From positions 1 to 64,000 of the forward strand of contig VXYS01000006.1 in assembly GCA_009845905.1 (NCBI GenBank): a stretch of 64,000 bases of DNA, written 5' to 3'. A program made the position numbers and the translations under genes. Within the stretch, counting starts at the first letter, position 1; each line of letters opens with the position of its first letter. Positions 1 through 8,412 of this stretch are shown in pieces. Origin of the DNA: Gammaproteobacteria bacterium. GTDB taxonomy: Bacteria; Pseudomonadota; Gammaproteobacteria; Steroidobacterales; Foliamicaceae. The notes under the pieces were generated by a model that did no database searches, was not told the DNA's origin, and saw nothing but the letters and a program-made list of their open reading frames with translations.

Positions 1-48
1 GCGGATGTGGTGGAGGAGGAGGAGAAGTCGGCCATAAAGTCTCAATAA
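1..48 (+). CDS. C-terminal tail of an unidentified protein (partial)
   Basis: Frame 1 is open from the first base of the window for 15 codons and stops at TAA (46-48). The tail is acidic then lysine-rich (VVEEEEKSAIKSQ). It is too short to assign to a family. It may simply be an open frame by chance, but its GC-rich codons change abruptly to AT-rich sequence right after the stop, as at a real gene end. Confidence 0.3.
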   Translation, partial: ADVVEEEEKSAIKSQ

Positions 49-82
49 GTTTCAGAAAGTATCATGCGGTAATATAAGACGC

Positions 83-91
83 TGATATAAT
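83..91 (+). promoter_or_regulatory. Extended -10 promoter for the integrase gene
   Basis: TGATATAAT is a perfect extended -10 element (TGN followed by TATAAT at 86-91) in an AT-rich patch. No good -35 lies 16-18 bases upstream, which extended -10 promoters do not need. It would give a leader of about 80 bases before the integrase ATG at 178. No other use for it is seen. Confidence 0.5.
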
Positions 92-177
92 TGAATAATG
101 CTGAATCGGGGGTTTCTGGCGGCCCTGTTTCGGTTCAGACAGTCCTTCAATTTCTGTAATACCGGAAGTGATAATCG

Positions 178-1362
178 ATGAAACGGCCGAGTCGACTATC
201 GACAACGTTCGTGAACAAAATCAGCCGGCCGGGCCGCTACGGTGACGGTCGTGGCGGCTTCGGGCTGAGCCTTCTCGTAAAGCCGAGGAGCACCGGCGGA
301 CTGTCCAAGACCTGGTCGCAACGAATGATCGTGTCGGGCAGGGCGCTCAATATCGGGCTGGGCGCGTATCCCATCGTGACGCTGGCGGAGGCTCGCGAGC
401 GGGCGCTGAACAACCGCCGCGCCGTCGCGAACGGCCACGATCCGCGCCAGAAGCCGCGCTTCGTTCCCACGTTCGCGGATGCGCTGGAAGAAACGATCCG
501 GATTCAGGCCCAGGCGTGGAAGCCGGGGGGCAAGAGCGAACTGCAGTGGCGTTCGAGCATGGGCACTTACGCGCTGCCGCAACTGGGCAAGCGGCCGGTC
601 GATTCGATCGAGCCGCGCGACGTGATGAACGTGCTGCTGCCCATCTGGAGCACCAAGCCGGAATCGGCGCGGCGCATTCGCCAGCGCATCGGTGCGGTCA
701 TGAAGTGGGCGGTCGCGCAGGGCTACCGCAGCGACAATCCGGCGGGCGATGCGCTGGGGGCGGCGCTGCCGAAGATCTCGAACGCCCAGACGCACTACCG
801 CGCGCTGCCTTACCGCCAGGTTGCCCCCGCGTTGCGCAAGGCCTGGGCCGCGGGCGCCTACCCGGCGAAGGTACTTTGCCTCGAGTTTCTTACCCTTTGC
901 GCGGTGCGCAACAGCGAAGCCCGCCTGGCGCTGTGGGACGAGATCGACGAGGAGAACGCCACCTGGACGATACCGGCCGGGCGGATGAAGGCCAACCGCG
1001 AGCATCGCGTGCCGCTGTCGAGCCGGGCGCTGGAGGTGCTGGCCGAGGCGCGGGCGCTGCGGGACGACACGGGCTACGTGTTTCCGTCGTCACGGGGCCG
1101 GCCCATGGGCGAAAACACGCTGGCGAGGTTCTGCCGCGAGCTGAACCTGGGCTGCGTTCCGCACGGGATGCGCAGCAGTTTCCGGGACTGGTCCGCCGAG
1201 TGCTCGGACGCGCCGCGCGAGGTTTGCGAAATCGCGCTGGCGCACGTGAACTCGGATCGCGTGGAGCGGGCCTACCGGCGCACCGATCTGTTCGAGCGCA
1301 GGCGGACGCTGATGGAGGAGTGGGCGCAGTACCTGAACGGCTCGGGTGGCGCTGACTCCTAG
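178..1362 (+). CDS. Tyrosine-recombinase integrase (P4/DUF4102 type)
   Basis: A 394-residue site-specific recombinase that would integrate or excise a genomic island. The N-terminus (residues 5-95) is the arm-DNA-binding DUF4102 domain with the typical ISRPGRYGDGRGG-like opening. Residues 100-190 form the core-binding SAM-like domain. The catalytic domain (about 205-385) carries the full set: Arg244 (in CAVRNSEARLALWDEID), Lys271, His329 and Arg332 (PHGMRSSFRDW), His356 (LAHV) and the nucleophile Tyr366 (RAYRRTD). Length is normal for the family and nothing looks broken. The stop overlaps by four bases the end of the convergent kinase gene. The sites it would act on (attL/attR, often a tRNA end) are not visible here. 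Confidence 0.9.
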   Translation: MKRPSRLSTTFVNKISRPGRYGDGRGGFGLSLLVKPRSTGGLSKTWSQRMIVSGRALNIGLGAYPIVTLAEARERALNNRRAVANGHDPRQKPRFVPTFADALEETIRIQAQAWKPGGKSELQWRSSMGTYALPQLGKRPVDSIEPRDVMNVLLPIWSTKPESARRIRQRIGAVMKWAVAQGYRSDNPAGDALGAALPKISNAQTHYRALPYRQVAPALRKAWAAGAYPAKVLCLEFLTLCAVRNSEARLALWDEIDEENATWTIPAGRMKANREHRVPLSSRALEVLAEARALRDDTGYVFPSSRGRPMGENTLARFCRELNLGCVPHGMRSSFRDWSAECSDAPREVCEIALAHVNSDRVERAYRRTDLFERRRTLMEEWAQYLNGSGGADS

Positions 1363-3662
1363 TCGTTCGGGCTTTCCGGCGCGGGCATGCGGTAGCCGAC
1401 GCCGCGTTCGCTGAAGATCCAGGCGGGGTCCTCGGCGCTGTCGCCGAGCTTGCGGCGCAGGTTCCTCACGATCACGCGCACCCGGTTGACGTCGGCGTCG
1501 TCGCCCCGTCCCCACACCCGGTGCAGGAGCGTGTTGTGGCGGACCACGCGGCCGGCCTGGCGCGAGAGCAGGGCGAGGAGTTCGTATTCGGTGGGTGTGA
1601 GCGCAACGGGGCGCCCGGACACGGTGACCTTGCGCGACTCGTAGTGAATGGCGAGCCGGCCGTGCACGAACGGCCTGGGGTCTTCGCGACGGCGCAGCGC
1701 CGCGCGCACGCGCGCCACGAGCTCGGCCCGGGAGAAGGGTTTGACGATGTAGTCCACGGCGCCTGCTTCGAACGCGCGCACGATGGTCTCGTCGCGGCCG
1801 TAGCCGGAGATGAAGATGACCGGCAGGTCGGAAAGCTCCGGAACCTGGCGCAGCAGTTCGATGCCGTCGGCCGCGGGCAGGACCAGGTCGAGCAGCGCGA
1901 GATGGGGCCGCTGGGCGCGCACGATGGGGCCGAGGTCCTGCGGCGTTCCGGTGACCAGCGGTTCGAAGCCGGCTTCCGCCAGCGCGTCGCGGGCGAAACG
2001 CAGCGTGCGCGGGTCGTCGTCGAGCACCAGGATGCGCGGGGGTTCCGCGGTTCCTGCTTTTCGCGGATCGGAAACGGGTCTGTCGCGAGCGTCCGCCTCC
2101 GCTTCCGCAGGGACGGTAAAGGTAATGGTCGTGCCCCGGCCGGGGCCGTCGCTCTCGGCGCGGATACGGCCGCCGTGCGCCTCGACCAGGCCGCGGCAGA
2201 TCGCGAGCCCCAGGCCGTGGCGCGCCGTGCTGCCGGCCACGCGCTTGCGGAACAGGTGCGGCAGCAATTCCGGAGCGATGCCGCTGCCGGCGTCGGCGAT
2301 CGAGATGGCCACGTGCGCGCTGTCGCTTGCGGCGGTGATGCGGATGGGCGTGGATTCGGGCGCGTGCCGGGAGGCATTGGCGAGCAGGTTGTCGAGCACC
2401 TGCGCGACGCGCCGCCGGTCCGCCATGACCAGGGGCAGGCCGGCAGGAAGGTCCACGACGATTCCATGGCGGCCGCCGCCGGCCAGGAAGGCGGAGCGGG
2501 CGCGCTCCACCAGGTCGGCGACCTTCGACGGCTCGGGAAACACCGACAGCGTGCCCGAGTCGATGCGGCCCGCGTCGAGGAGGTCGCTCACGAGGTGGCG
2601 CATGTGTCTGGCCTGCTCGGCGATGATGCGGAAGAACTCCCGCATCTCGGCCTGGTCGAGGTCCGAAATGTCCTCGAGCAGCGTGTCCGCCGATCCCTTG
2701 ATGGCGGCCAGGGGTGCGCGCAGCTCGTGGCTGACGAGCTCCAGGAACTCCGCGCGCATGCGCTCGATCTCGTCGAGCGGCGCGAGGTCCTGCATCGTCA
2801 CGACCACCGACGCGCCGCGGCCGTCTTCGGCCTCGATCGGGGTGACGTTGATGAGCGTGCGCACGCTGCGCCCGTCCGGAGTGGAGAGAACCACTTCCTC
2901 CGAGCGCACGGTCTCGGAGTTCATGAACCGCTCCTCGTGCGGCAGGTCCGCGGGCGATATCTCGCGGCCGTCGCCGCGCCGGAAGGACAGCACCTCCAGT
3001 ACCTCCTCGACGTTGCGGCCGGGTGTGCGAAGACTCTCGACGATGCGCCGCGCCTCGCGGTTTATCGACAACACCTGGCCGGTGTCCGCTTCGAACACGG
3101 CCACGCCGACCGGCGAAGTCTCCACCAGCGCCTCGACATTGGCCCTGGCGCGGCGCTCGCTGCGGTGCGCGCGGGCGTTCGCGACCGAGACCGCCGCCTG
3201 GGACGCGAACACCATGAGCAGCTCCTCGTCAGCCTCGGTGAATTCCCCGCCGCCCACCTTCTCGTAAAGGAAGAAGTTGCCCACGTTGACGCCGCCATGG
3301 AGCATCGGCGTGTACTGGAAGGCAGTGTCGGGTATCGGCGGCGGCTCAAGTCCGAGCGAGCGGCAGTATTCCGTGGAGTTCGCGTGGCGCACCGGCGCCT
3401 CCAGCACCCTGAAGTGCTCGAAAAGGCTCGCGCCGCCGGGCCAGGCCAGGAATTCGCGGTGTTTCTCGGAGGCGACGCCCGAGAAATAGAAGTCGGCGGG
3501 AGCGCCCGTTTCGTCCACGGTGGCAATGATTCCCACGCTTGCGCCGGTCAGCGCGCAGGCGCTGTCGATGATCTCGCGCAGCACGGTGTCCAGGTCCAGG
3601 CTCGCGCCGATGCGCAACATGGCGTCAGTGAGCGAAAGGTCGTGATCGTTAGGTTTTGGCAC
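1359..3662 (-). CDS. GAF-PAS histidine kinase fused to a receiver and OmpR-type DNA-binding domain
   Basis: A whole two-component system in one 767-residue polypeptide. Order: GAF (about 12-165), PAS (175-295), HisKA with phospho-acceptor His312 in VSHELRAPLAA, HATPase with N-box NLLANA (425-430), G1 DAGSGIA and G2 GLGLAI, then a receiver (543-655) with acceptor Asp592 in LLDLVLP and Lys641. It ends in a winged-helix Trans_reg_C domain (665-760, TPTEYELLALL and SERGVGYRMP). No membrane segment is visible, so it should sense a cytosolic signal through GAF/PAS and bind DNA itself. Start is GTG at 3662, without a clear ribosome site. An internal ATG at 3620 is an alternative. The gene is tail-to-tail with the integrase, and its target genes are unknown. 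Confidence 0.9.
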   Translation of the reverse strand: MPKPNDHDLSLTDAMLRIGASLDLDTVLREIIDSACALTGASVGIIATVDETGAPADFYFSGVASEKHREFLAWPGGASLFEHFRVLEAPVRHANSTEYCRSLGLEPPPIPDTAFQYTPMLHGGVNVGNFFLYEKVGGGEFTEADEELLMVFASQAAVSVANARAHRSERRARANVEALVETSPVGVAVFEADTGQVLSINREARRIVESLRTPGRNVEEVLEVLSFRRGDGREISPADLPHEERFMNSETVRSEEVVLSTPDGRSVRTLINVTPIEAEDGRGASVVVTMQDLAPLDEIERMRAEFLELVSHELRAPLAAIKGSADTLLEDISDLDQAEMREFFRIIAEQARHMRHLVSDLLDAGRIDSGTLSVFPEPSKVADLVERARSAFLAGGGRHGIVVDLPAGLPLVMADRRRVAQVLDNLLANASRHAPESTPIRITAASDSAHVAISIADAGSGIAPELLPHLFRKRVAGSTARHGLGLAICRGLVEAHGGRIRAESDGPGRGTTITFTVPAEAEADARDRPVSDPRKAGTAEPPRILVLDDDPRTLRFARDALAEAGFEPLVTGTPQDLGPIVRAQRPHLALLDLVLPAADGIELLRQVPELSDLPVIFISGYGRDETIVRAFEAGAVDYIVKPFSRAELVARVRAALRRREDPRPFVHGRLAIHYESRKVTVSGRPVALTPTEYELLALLSRQAGRVVRHNTLLHRVWGRGDDADVNRVRVIVRNLRRKLGDSAEDPAWIFSERGVGYRMPAPESPND

Positions 3663-3871
3663 TTCTACATGAAATAAACACGAAAAGGGAGATTCTATAC
3701 ATATAAAGCTAACGATATAGCAGGCAAAATCGTAATTGGCACGAAAGGTGCCTGTTTGCGGGGGAAACGCATGTTGAGGAGACGCCGATGAGGAGTAGGT
3801 GTGATGCGTTCGGTTCCGGCGCGTCCGTGTTTTGTGTCCGGCGCTTTGCCGCCGGTTCGGGTGCCTGAGCC
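3663..3871. promoter_or_regulatory. AT-rich divergent control region between the kinase and alpA-like genes
   Basis: This 209-base gap is AT-rich from 3663 to 3740, unlike its surroundings, with several TATA-like words (around 3694-3712) usable on either strand. It also holds a small hairpin, GGCAC-GAAAG-GTGCC at 3738-3752. A second dyad has arms CAGGCA (3721-3726) and TGCCTG (3749-3754) and overlaps the hairpin. These may be operator sites for the neighbouring regulators, but no promoter can be fixed precisely. The rest of the gap is GC-rich and featureless. Confidence 0.35.
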
Positions 3872-4084
3872 ATGACTCAGGAACGCATGCTGGGCCTGCG
3901 GTCGGTCGTGTTGAGGACCGGCCTGAGCAAGAGCACCCTGTACCGACTGATCAAGCAGGGGAGCTTTCCCCCACCGTTGCAGTTGGCGGCCCGCGCCGTT
4001 CGATGGCGCTCCGACGAAATCGACGAGTGGCTGTCGAACCGCCCCCGCAGCGGCGGCCCCCCCACCTCCCACAAAATGAACTAA
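3872..4084 (+). CDS. AlpA-family helix-turn-helix regulator
   Basis: A 70-residue protein of the AlpA/excisionase-like family, usually phage- or island-encoded regulators of the integrase. The helix-turn-helix is plain (LRTGLSKSTLYRLIKQGSFP, residues 14-33), followed by the typical RAVRWRSDEIDEWLSNRP wing (41-58). Length is normal. There is no recognisable ribosome site before ATG 3872. With the integrase 2.5 kb away it suggests the control and excision end of a P4-like element, although the large kinase gene sits between them. I infer a role in excision or integrase expression from the family and the neighbourhood. Confidence 0.85.
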   Translation: MTQERMLGLRSVVLRTGLSKSTLYRLIKQGSFPPPLQLAARAVRWRSDEIDEWLSNRPRSGGPPTSHKMN

Positions 4085-4094
4085 CCCCTCCTGA

Positions 4095-4124
4095 TTGACA
4101 GCCCGCGCCGCCGGGGGTTATAAA
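4095..4124 (+). promoter_or_regulatory. Near-consensus sigma-70 promoter
   Basis: TTGACA (4095-4100), an 18-base spacer, then TATAAA (4119-4124) form one of the strongest promoter matches in the window. Transcription would start near 4131, about 55 bases before the ATG of the coiled-coil gene at 4187. That gene also has a very good AAGGAGG ribosome site at 4174-4180. The gene it drives should be well expressed. Confidence 0.75.
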
Positions 4125-4186
4125 GCGTTCCAGCATCAAGGAAGGACGACAGGCGTTCTTCCAGGGAACTTTCAAGGAGGAATGAG

Positions 4187-4780
4187 ATGCCTCAGGTTTT
4201 ATTCGATACCCATGCAGCGGCAAGGAAACTGGAAAAGGCCGGCCATACGGCGCAACAGGCCGAGGCAGTGGTGGAAGTCATGAGTGAAGCTACGGAATTC
4301 GGTGCGCGGATGCAGCACGATCTGGAGCGCATCAAGTATGTGGTGGAAAACCATATGGCCACGAAGGACGACCTCGCCGACCATCGGGCGGCCACGCAGA
4401 ACGACATCGCGGAACTCCGGATGGCCACGAAAGAGGACATCGCCGAGCTTCGGGCGGCCACGAAGGAGGACATCGCCGAGCTCCGGATGTCCACGAAGGA
4501 GGACATCGCCGAACTTCGCACGGAAATTCGCACGGAATTCGCGAAAATACCGCAGATAGTTCGCGAGGGTGTGAGGCAGGAGACCCCGGTGATACAGCTG
4601 CGGTCGGCGATGGCCGCCGGTTCGTTAACGTTCTCCCTGGGCGGGTTTGCCGTGATGGTGTTTACGAATGAACGCCTTGCCGCGATGGCGCTGGAGCACG
4701 GGTCCCTCATAGGGCTGATGATGATTATGGCGGGCTCGGCGGTCATGATGTTCCTTGCCTTGGCGGGCAGATCCGGATAG
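4187..4780 (+). CDS. DUF1640-like coiled-coil membrane protein with 11-residue repeats
   Basis: A 197-residue protein. The opening (VLFDTHAAARKLEKAGHTAQ) matches the DUF1640/CCDC90 family of coiled-coil membrane proteins. Residues 57-111 are five tandem 11-residue units of the form xATKEDIAELR, a hendecad repeat expected to make a long coiled coil. Two hydrophobic segments follow (about 141-159 and 172-193), so the C-terminus probably forms a membrane hairpin. Start is ATG 4187 with an excellent ribosome site six bases upstream, and a near-consensus promoter precedes it. Function of the bacterial family is not established. It sits between the AlpA-like regulator and the secretion operon. Confidence 0.75.
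   Translation: MPQVLFDTHAAARKLEKAGHTAQQAEAVVEVMSEATEFGARMQHDLERIKYVVENHMATKDDLADHRAATQNDIAELRMATKEDIAELRAATKEDIAELRMSTKEDIAELRTEIRTEFAKIPQIVREGVRQETPVIQLRSAMAAGSLTFSLGGFAVMVFTNERLAAMALEHGSLIGLMMIMAGSAVMMFLALAGRSG
4355..4519 (+). repeat. Five tandem 33-base repeats inside the coiled-coil gene
   Basis: Units start at 4355, 4388, 4421, 4454 and 4487, each encoding 11 residues. Units 3 to 5 are nearly identical at the DNA level, while units 1 and 2 have diverged. This suggests recent in-frame duplication that can lengthen or shorten the coiled coil. Confidence 0.9.
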
Positions 4781-4926
4781 AGCCGCATTGCCGCAAGCCC
4801 TCGCTACTCCTTACGCCTGCTTGAATCGGGGTATCGCAGCCCCATATCTCCGCTAGAATCCTTACTGTCGGCCCCGCGCGACAGCCCGGCGCCGCCTTTT
4901 TCTAGTCTCTATGGGAGAAACGCCGG

Positions 4927-5193
4927 ATGAGCGATACCAAAATCTTTGTTGACGGTCTGATGGCCGCGGTGCTGCGAGACGGCGTCGTTCGGCTGGAGTT
5001 CGGGGAATTCGAAGCCGAAACCGAAGGCGCCGGGGACGACGCGCCGCCGAAAATGATCCCCAAGACCCGGATCGCAATGCCCTGGCCCGGCTTTCTCCGC
5101 ACCCTGCGCATGATGCAGGAAGTCAACGAGCGCCTGAAACAGGAAGTCGAGAAGCAGCGGGCCGCCCAGGCCAACGGCGGCACCGCCACCTGA
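4927..5193 (+). CDS. Small conserved-looking hypothetical protein
   Basis: An 88-residue protein I do not recognise. It begins MSDTKIFVDGLMAAVLRDGV, has an acidic middle (about 30-42), a short motif KTRIAMPWPGFLRTLRMMQE (46-65) and a charged helical tail. There is no signal peptide or membrane segment, and no glycine-rich RTX repeats, so it is not an obvious secretion substrate. A GGGAG ribosome site lies nine bases upstream. It ends 40 bases before the type I secretion ABC gene, with a family A palindrome between them, so it may be the first gene of that operon. A regulatory or chaperone role is only a guess from position. Confidence 0.6.
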   Translation: MSDTKIFVDGLMAAVLRDGVVRLEFGEFEAETEGAGDDAPPKMIPKTRIAMPWPGFLRTLRMMQEVNERLKQEVEKQRAAQANGGTAT

Positions 5194-5197
5194 GGCG

Positions 5198-5224
5198 CCT
5201 GGGAGCGAGGGCGTCTCGCCCTCG
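5198..5224. repeat. Family A palindrome, copy A1
   Basis: One hairpin module (GAGGGCG-TCT-CGCCCTC) preceded by the CCTGGGAGC edge. It lies immediately before the stop that limits the ABC gene, ten bases from the GTG start, where a ribosome site would normally be. Confidence 0.8.
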
Positions 5225-5233
5225 TAAAAACCG

Positions 5234-7024
5234 GTGAGCAAGCAGCCCGAAAAATCCAACGACGCGGAACGTCCCGCAACGCCGCTTCGCGCCGCGCTGA
5301 GCAAATACCGCGGCGGCTTCATCGCCATCGCGGTGTTCAGTTCGCTGGTGAACATCCTGATGCTGGTGTCGCCGGTGTACATGCTGCAGATGTACGACCG
5401 CGTGCTCACCAGCGCCAGCGCGGAAACGCTGCTGATGCTCACGCTGATCGCCGTGTTCCTGCTGGCGTGTTTCGGCCTGCTCGAGTGGGTGCGCCAGCGC
5501 CTGATGCAGCGCATCGGCCTGGCGCTGGGCCTGAACATGGCCAACGACGTGCTCACCAGCGCCTTCCGCAGCAACCTGGCCAGCCAGGGGCAGGCGGCCA
5601 GCCAGCCGGTGCGGGACATCGACAACATCCGCCAGTTCATGGGCAGCCCCACGATATTCGCGTTCTTCGACATTCCGTGGACGCCCATATTCACGGCCGT
5701 GATATTCATGTTCCACCCGCTGATGGGCGCGGTGGCCGTGTTCGGCGCGGTCGTGATATTCACGCTGGGCATCCTGGCCGAGTTCCGTTCCCGCCTGCCC
5801 ATGCGGGCCGCGGCCATGGAGGGACTTCAGTCGCATCAGCTTCTCGAGTCTTCGATGCGCAATTCCGACGCGCTCAAGGCCATGGGCATGTTCGACGGGC
5901 TGCTGGGCCGCTGGCAGGGGCGGCACCGCCGTTCCGCATCGTTCCAATCGGCCGCCTCCGGACGCCTGAGCGTGCTGCTTTCCGCCACCAAGGCGTTCCG
6001 CTTTTCGGTGCAGGTGGGCATGCTCGGCACCGGCGCCTACCTGGTGCTGGGCGGCGACCTTACCCCCGGCATGATGATCGCCGGCTCCATCATCATGGGC
6101 CGGGCGCTGGCGCCGATCGAGCAGGGCATCGGCGCCTGGCGCGGTTTCGTGGGCGCCCGGCAGGCCTGGCGGCGCGTCAACGCGCTGCTGGAGAACTTCG
6201 GCGACGAAGACCAGGGCCCCGGAACGGAACTGCCGCGTCCTGCGGGCAAGGTCGAGGCCGAGAATGTCACGGTCGTACCCCCCGGGGCCGAGGTGCCGGT
6301 CGTGAACGGCGTCAGTTTTACGCTTGAGCCCGGCAGCATTACCGGGCTGATCGGCCCCAGCGGCAGCGGCAAGTCGTCGCTGGCCAGCGTAATGATGGGC
6401 GTGTGGCAGCCGGTGGAAGGCGCGGTGCGGCTCGACGGCGCGGAAATCGACGGCTGGCCGGACCGCCTGCGCCTCAAGCACTTCGGCTACCTCCCGCAGA
6501 CCGTGGAACTCTTCGACGGCACCGTGGCCGAGAACATATCGCGCCTGGAGGAGCCGGACGACGAAGGCGTGATCGGCGCCGCCCAGCGCGCCGGTTGCCA
6601 CGAGGTGATCATGCGCCTGGCGAAGAACTACACGACGCCGATCGGCGCCGGCGGCCGCGGACTCTCCGCCGGCCAGCGCCAGCGCGTCGCCCTGGCCCGG
6701 GCGCTGTACGGCGATCCGGCTTACGTGGTGCTGGACGAGCCGGACTCCAACCTCGACAGCGAGGGGCAGGAAGTGCTGGGCAAGGTGCTGGAGGCCCTGA
6801 AGGAACGGAGCATTACCACCGTGCTGATCACGCACAACGTGCGCCTGCTGAGGCGCGTGGACCAGATCGGCGTAATGCAGGAGGGCAAGATCGTGAACTT
6901 CGGCCCGCGTGACGAAGTGCTGGGGCAGTTCGGCGCAGCCAGGCCGCAGGCCGCCCGTCCGGCGCAGGCGCCCGCGGCCCCAGCGGCACCGGCGCGGCCC
7001 ATACAGGTGAAATACACGCAATGA
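5234..7024 (+). CDS. Type I secretion ABC transporter (PrtD/HlyB class)
   Basis: The inner-membrane ATPase of a type I secretion system, 596 residues. A six-helix membrane domain (about 25-300) is followed by the ATPase domain: Walker A GPSGSGKSS (374-382), Q-loop Gln422, signature LSAGQRQR (477-484), Walker B YVVLDEP (497-503) and switch His534. There is no N-terminal C39 peptidase domain, so substrates should carry an uncleaved C-terminal signal, as for RTX or protease exporters. GTG 5234 is forced by an in-frame TAA at 5225, and there is no visible ribosome site because palindrome A1 sits there. Its stop overlaps the adaptor start (ATGA, 7021-7024). No RTX protein is present in the window. 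Confidence 0.93.
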   Translation: MSKQPEKSNDAERPATPLRAALSKYRGGFIAIAVFSSLVNILMLVSPVYMLQMYDRVLTSASAETLLMLTLIAVFLLACFGLLEWVRQRLMQRIGLALGLNMANDVLTSAFRSNLASQGQAASQPVRDIDNIRQFMGSPTIFAFFDIPWTPIFTAVIFMFHPLMGAVAVFGAVVIFTLGILAEFRSRLPMRAAAMEGLQSHQLLESSMRNSDALKAMGMFDGLLGRWQGRHRRSASFQSAASGRLSVLLSATKAFRFSVQVGMLGTGAYLVLGGDLTPGMMIAGSIIMGRALAPIEQGIGAWRGFVGARQAWRRVNALLENFGDEDQGPGTELPRPAGKVEAENVTVVPPGAEVPVVNGVSFTLEPGSITGLIGPSGSGKSSLASVMMGVWQPVEGAVRLDGAEIDGWPDRLRLKHFGYLPQTVELFDGTVAENISRLEEPDDEGVIGAAQRAGCHEVIMRLAKNYTTPIGAGGRGLSAGQRQRVALARALYGDPAYVVLDEPDSNLDSEGQEVLGKVLEALKERSITTVLITHNVRLLRRVDQIGVMQEGKIVNFGPRDEVLGQFGAARPQAARPAQAPAAPAAPARPIQVKYTQ

Positions 7025-8412
7025 ATATTCAAGTGCAGTCGGCGCCCGACAACTGGCGGACCAAATTGCTGGCGTTCCTGACGCGCATCCTGGAGACGCC
7101 GCCGAAGATCGAGGACAACGAGTCGATCGATCCGCTCAAGGACCGCGCGATGTGGATAGGCGGGACCGTCGTGAGCGTGGCCCTGGGCTCGTTCATCCTC
7201 TGGGGTTCGCTGGCCCCGCTGGCGCAGGGCGTGGTCGCGATGGGCCTGGTGGAGGTGGACGGCGAGAACAAGACCGTCCAGCACCTGGAAGGGGGCATCG
7301 TCAAGATCCTGCACGTGCGCGAAGGCGACAACGTGGCCGCCGGCGACCCGCTGCTGGAACTCGACGACACCAAGCCGCGGGCCGAGCAGGAACTGCTGGA
7401 AGCCCGCTACTACAGCGCTCTGGCCCAGATCGACCGGCTCAACGCCGAACTGTACGGCCGTGAGGAAGTGGTTTTCTCCTCGGAGTTCGAGAGACTTGTG
7501 GGCGATCCGCGGATCGAGGAAATCAAGCAGGCGCAGGTGGACCTGTTCAAGGAGCGGCGCGGCCAGCACGCCGGCGAAATCGAAATCCTCAAGGGCCGGG
7601 TGGAGCAGCTCGGCGAACAGGTCAACGGGCTGACGGCGCGGCGCGACGCCGCCCGCCAGGAGCAGGAGTTGCTGGAGAAGGACGTGGCCGCGCTGGCCAG
7701 CCTGGCCGAACGCCAGCTCGTGTCCGAGGACCAGCTCACCCAGCGGCGCCTGAACCTGGCGCAGACGCGCGGCCAGGTGGGGCAGATCATCGCCGAGATC
7801 GCCGAGGCGCAACTGTCCATCGGCGAAACGCAACAGCGCATCATCCAGTTGCAGAACGATTACCGCACGGAGCTTTCCACCGACCTGACCGAATCGCAGA
7901 ACCTCTACTTCGAGACCGGCGACCGCCTGTTCGCCGTGCGCGACCAGGTGGCCCGCACCCGTATCCTGGCGCCGCTGGAAGGGAAGGTGATCAACATGCA
8001 GGTGCACACCGTGGGCGGCGTGGTGCCCCCCGCGCAGCCGATCATGAACATCGTGCCGGAGGACGACAAGCTGATCGTGGAGGCCAAGGTCATGCCCACC
8101 GACAGGGACAACGTGAACGTCGGACAGCAGGCGCGCCTGCGGATCACGCCGCTGAACCAGCGGGCGACGCCCGAACTGCTCGGCGAAGTCGTGCTGGTTT
8201 CCGCCGACATCCTGACCGACAACGAAGCTCAGCAGCAGTATTACATCGCGCGCATCAGCATCCCCGACTCGGAGTACGTCAAGCTGGGCGACAAGGACAT
8301 CCGTCCCGGCTTCCCCGTCGAAGTAACCTTCAGCGGAGGCAAGCGCACGATGATGCAATACCTGGCGGAGCCGCTGTTCGGCACCCTCCGCCGCGCCATG
8401 AAAGAAGAATGA
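7021..8412 (+). CDS. Type I secretion periplasmic adaptor (HlyD/PrtE family)
   Basis: The membrane-fusion protein that links the ABC transporter to the outer-membrane channel, 463 residues. A short cytosolic tail and one membrane helix (about 43-65) are followed by the lipoyl-like half motif (KTVQHLEGGIVKILHVREGD, 84-103). A long coiled-coil hairpin (about 120-290, rich in Glu/Gln/Leu) comes next, then the beta-barrel with the RILAPLEGKV return motif and the C-terminal beta domain. Length is typical. It overlaps both neighbours by four bases (ATGA), so the three secretion genes should be translated as one unit. Confidence 0.93.
   Translation: MNIQVQSAPDNWRTKLLAFLTRILETPPKIEDNESIDPLKDRAMWIGGTVVSVALGSFILWGSLAPLAQGVVAMGLVEVDGENKTVQHLEGGIVKILHVREGDNVAAGDPLLELDDTKPRAEQELLEARYYSALAQIDRLNAELYGREEVVFSSEFERLVGDPRIEEIKQAQVDLFKERRGQHAGEIEILKGRVEQLGEQVNGLTARRDAARQEQELLEKDVAALASLAERQLVSEDQLTQRRLNLAQTRGQVGQIIAEIAEAQLSIGETQQRIIQLQNDYRTELSTDLTESQNLYFETGDRLFAVRDQVARTRILAPLEGKVINMQVHTVGGVVPPAQPIMNIVPEDDKLIVEAKVMPTDRDNVNVGQQARLRITPLNQRATPELLGEVVLVSADILTDNEAQQQYYIARISIPDSEYVKLGDKDIRPGFPVEVTFSGGKRTMMQYLAEPLFGTLRRAMKEE

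Noticed and set aside
1521-3677. A 718-codon open frame antisense to the hybrid kinase gene
   Set aside because: It is the shadow of a gene with unmistakable kinase and receiver motifs. Its own composition is biased and motif-free.
3738-3752. Hairpin GGCAC-GAAAG-GTGCC as a terminator
   Set aside because: It has no T-run on either strand and lies upstream of both adjacent genes, so an operator or chance hairpin is more likely.
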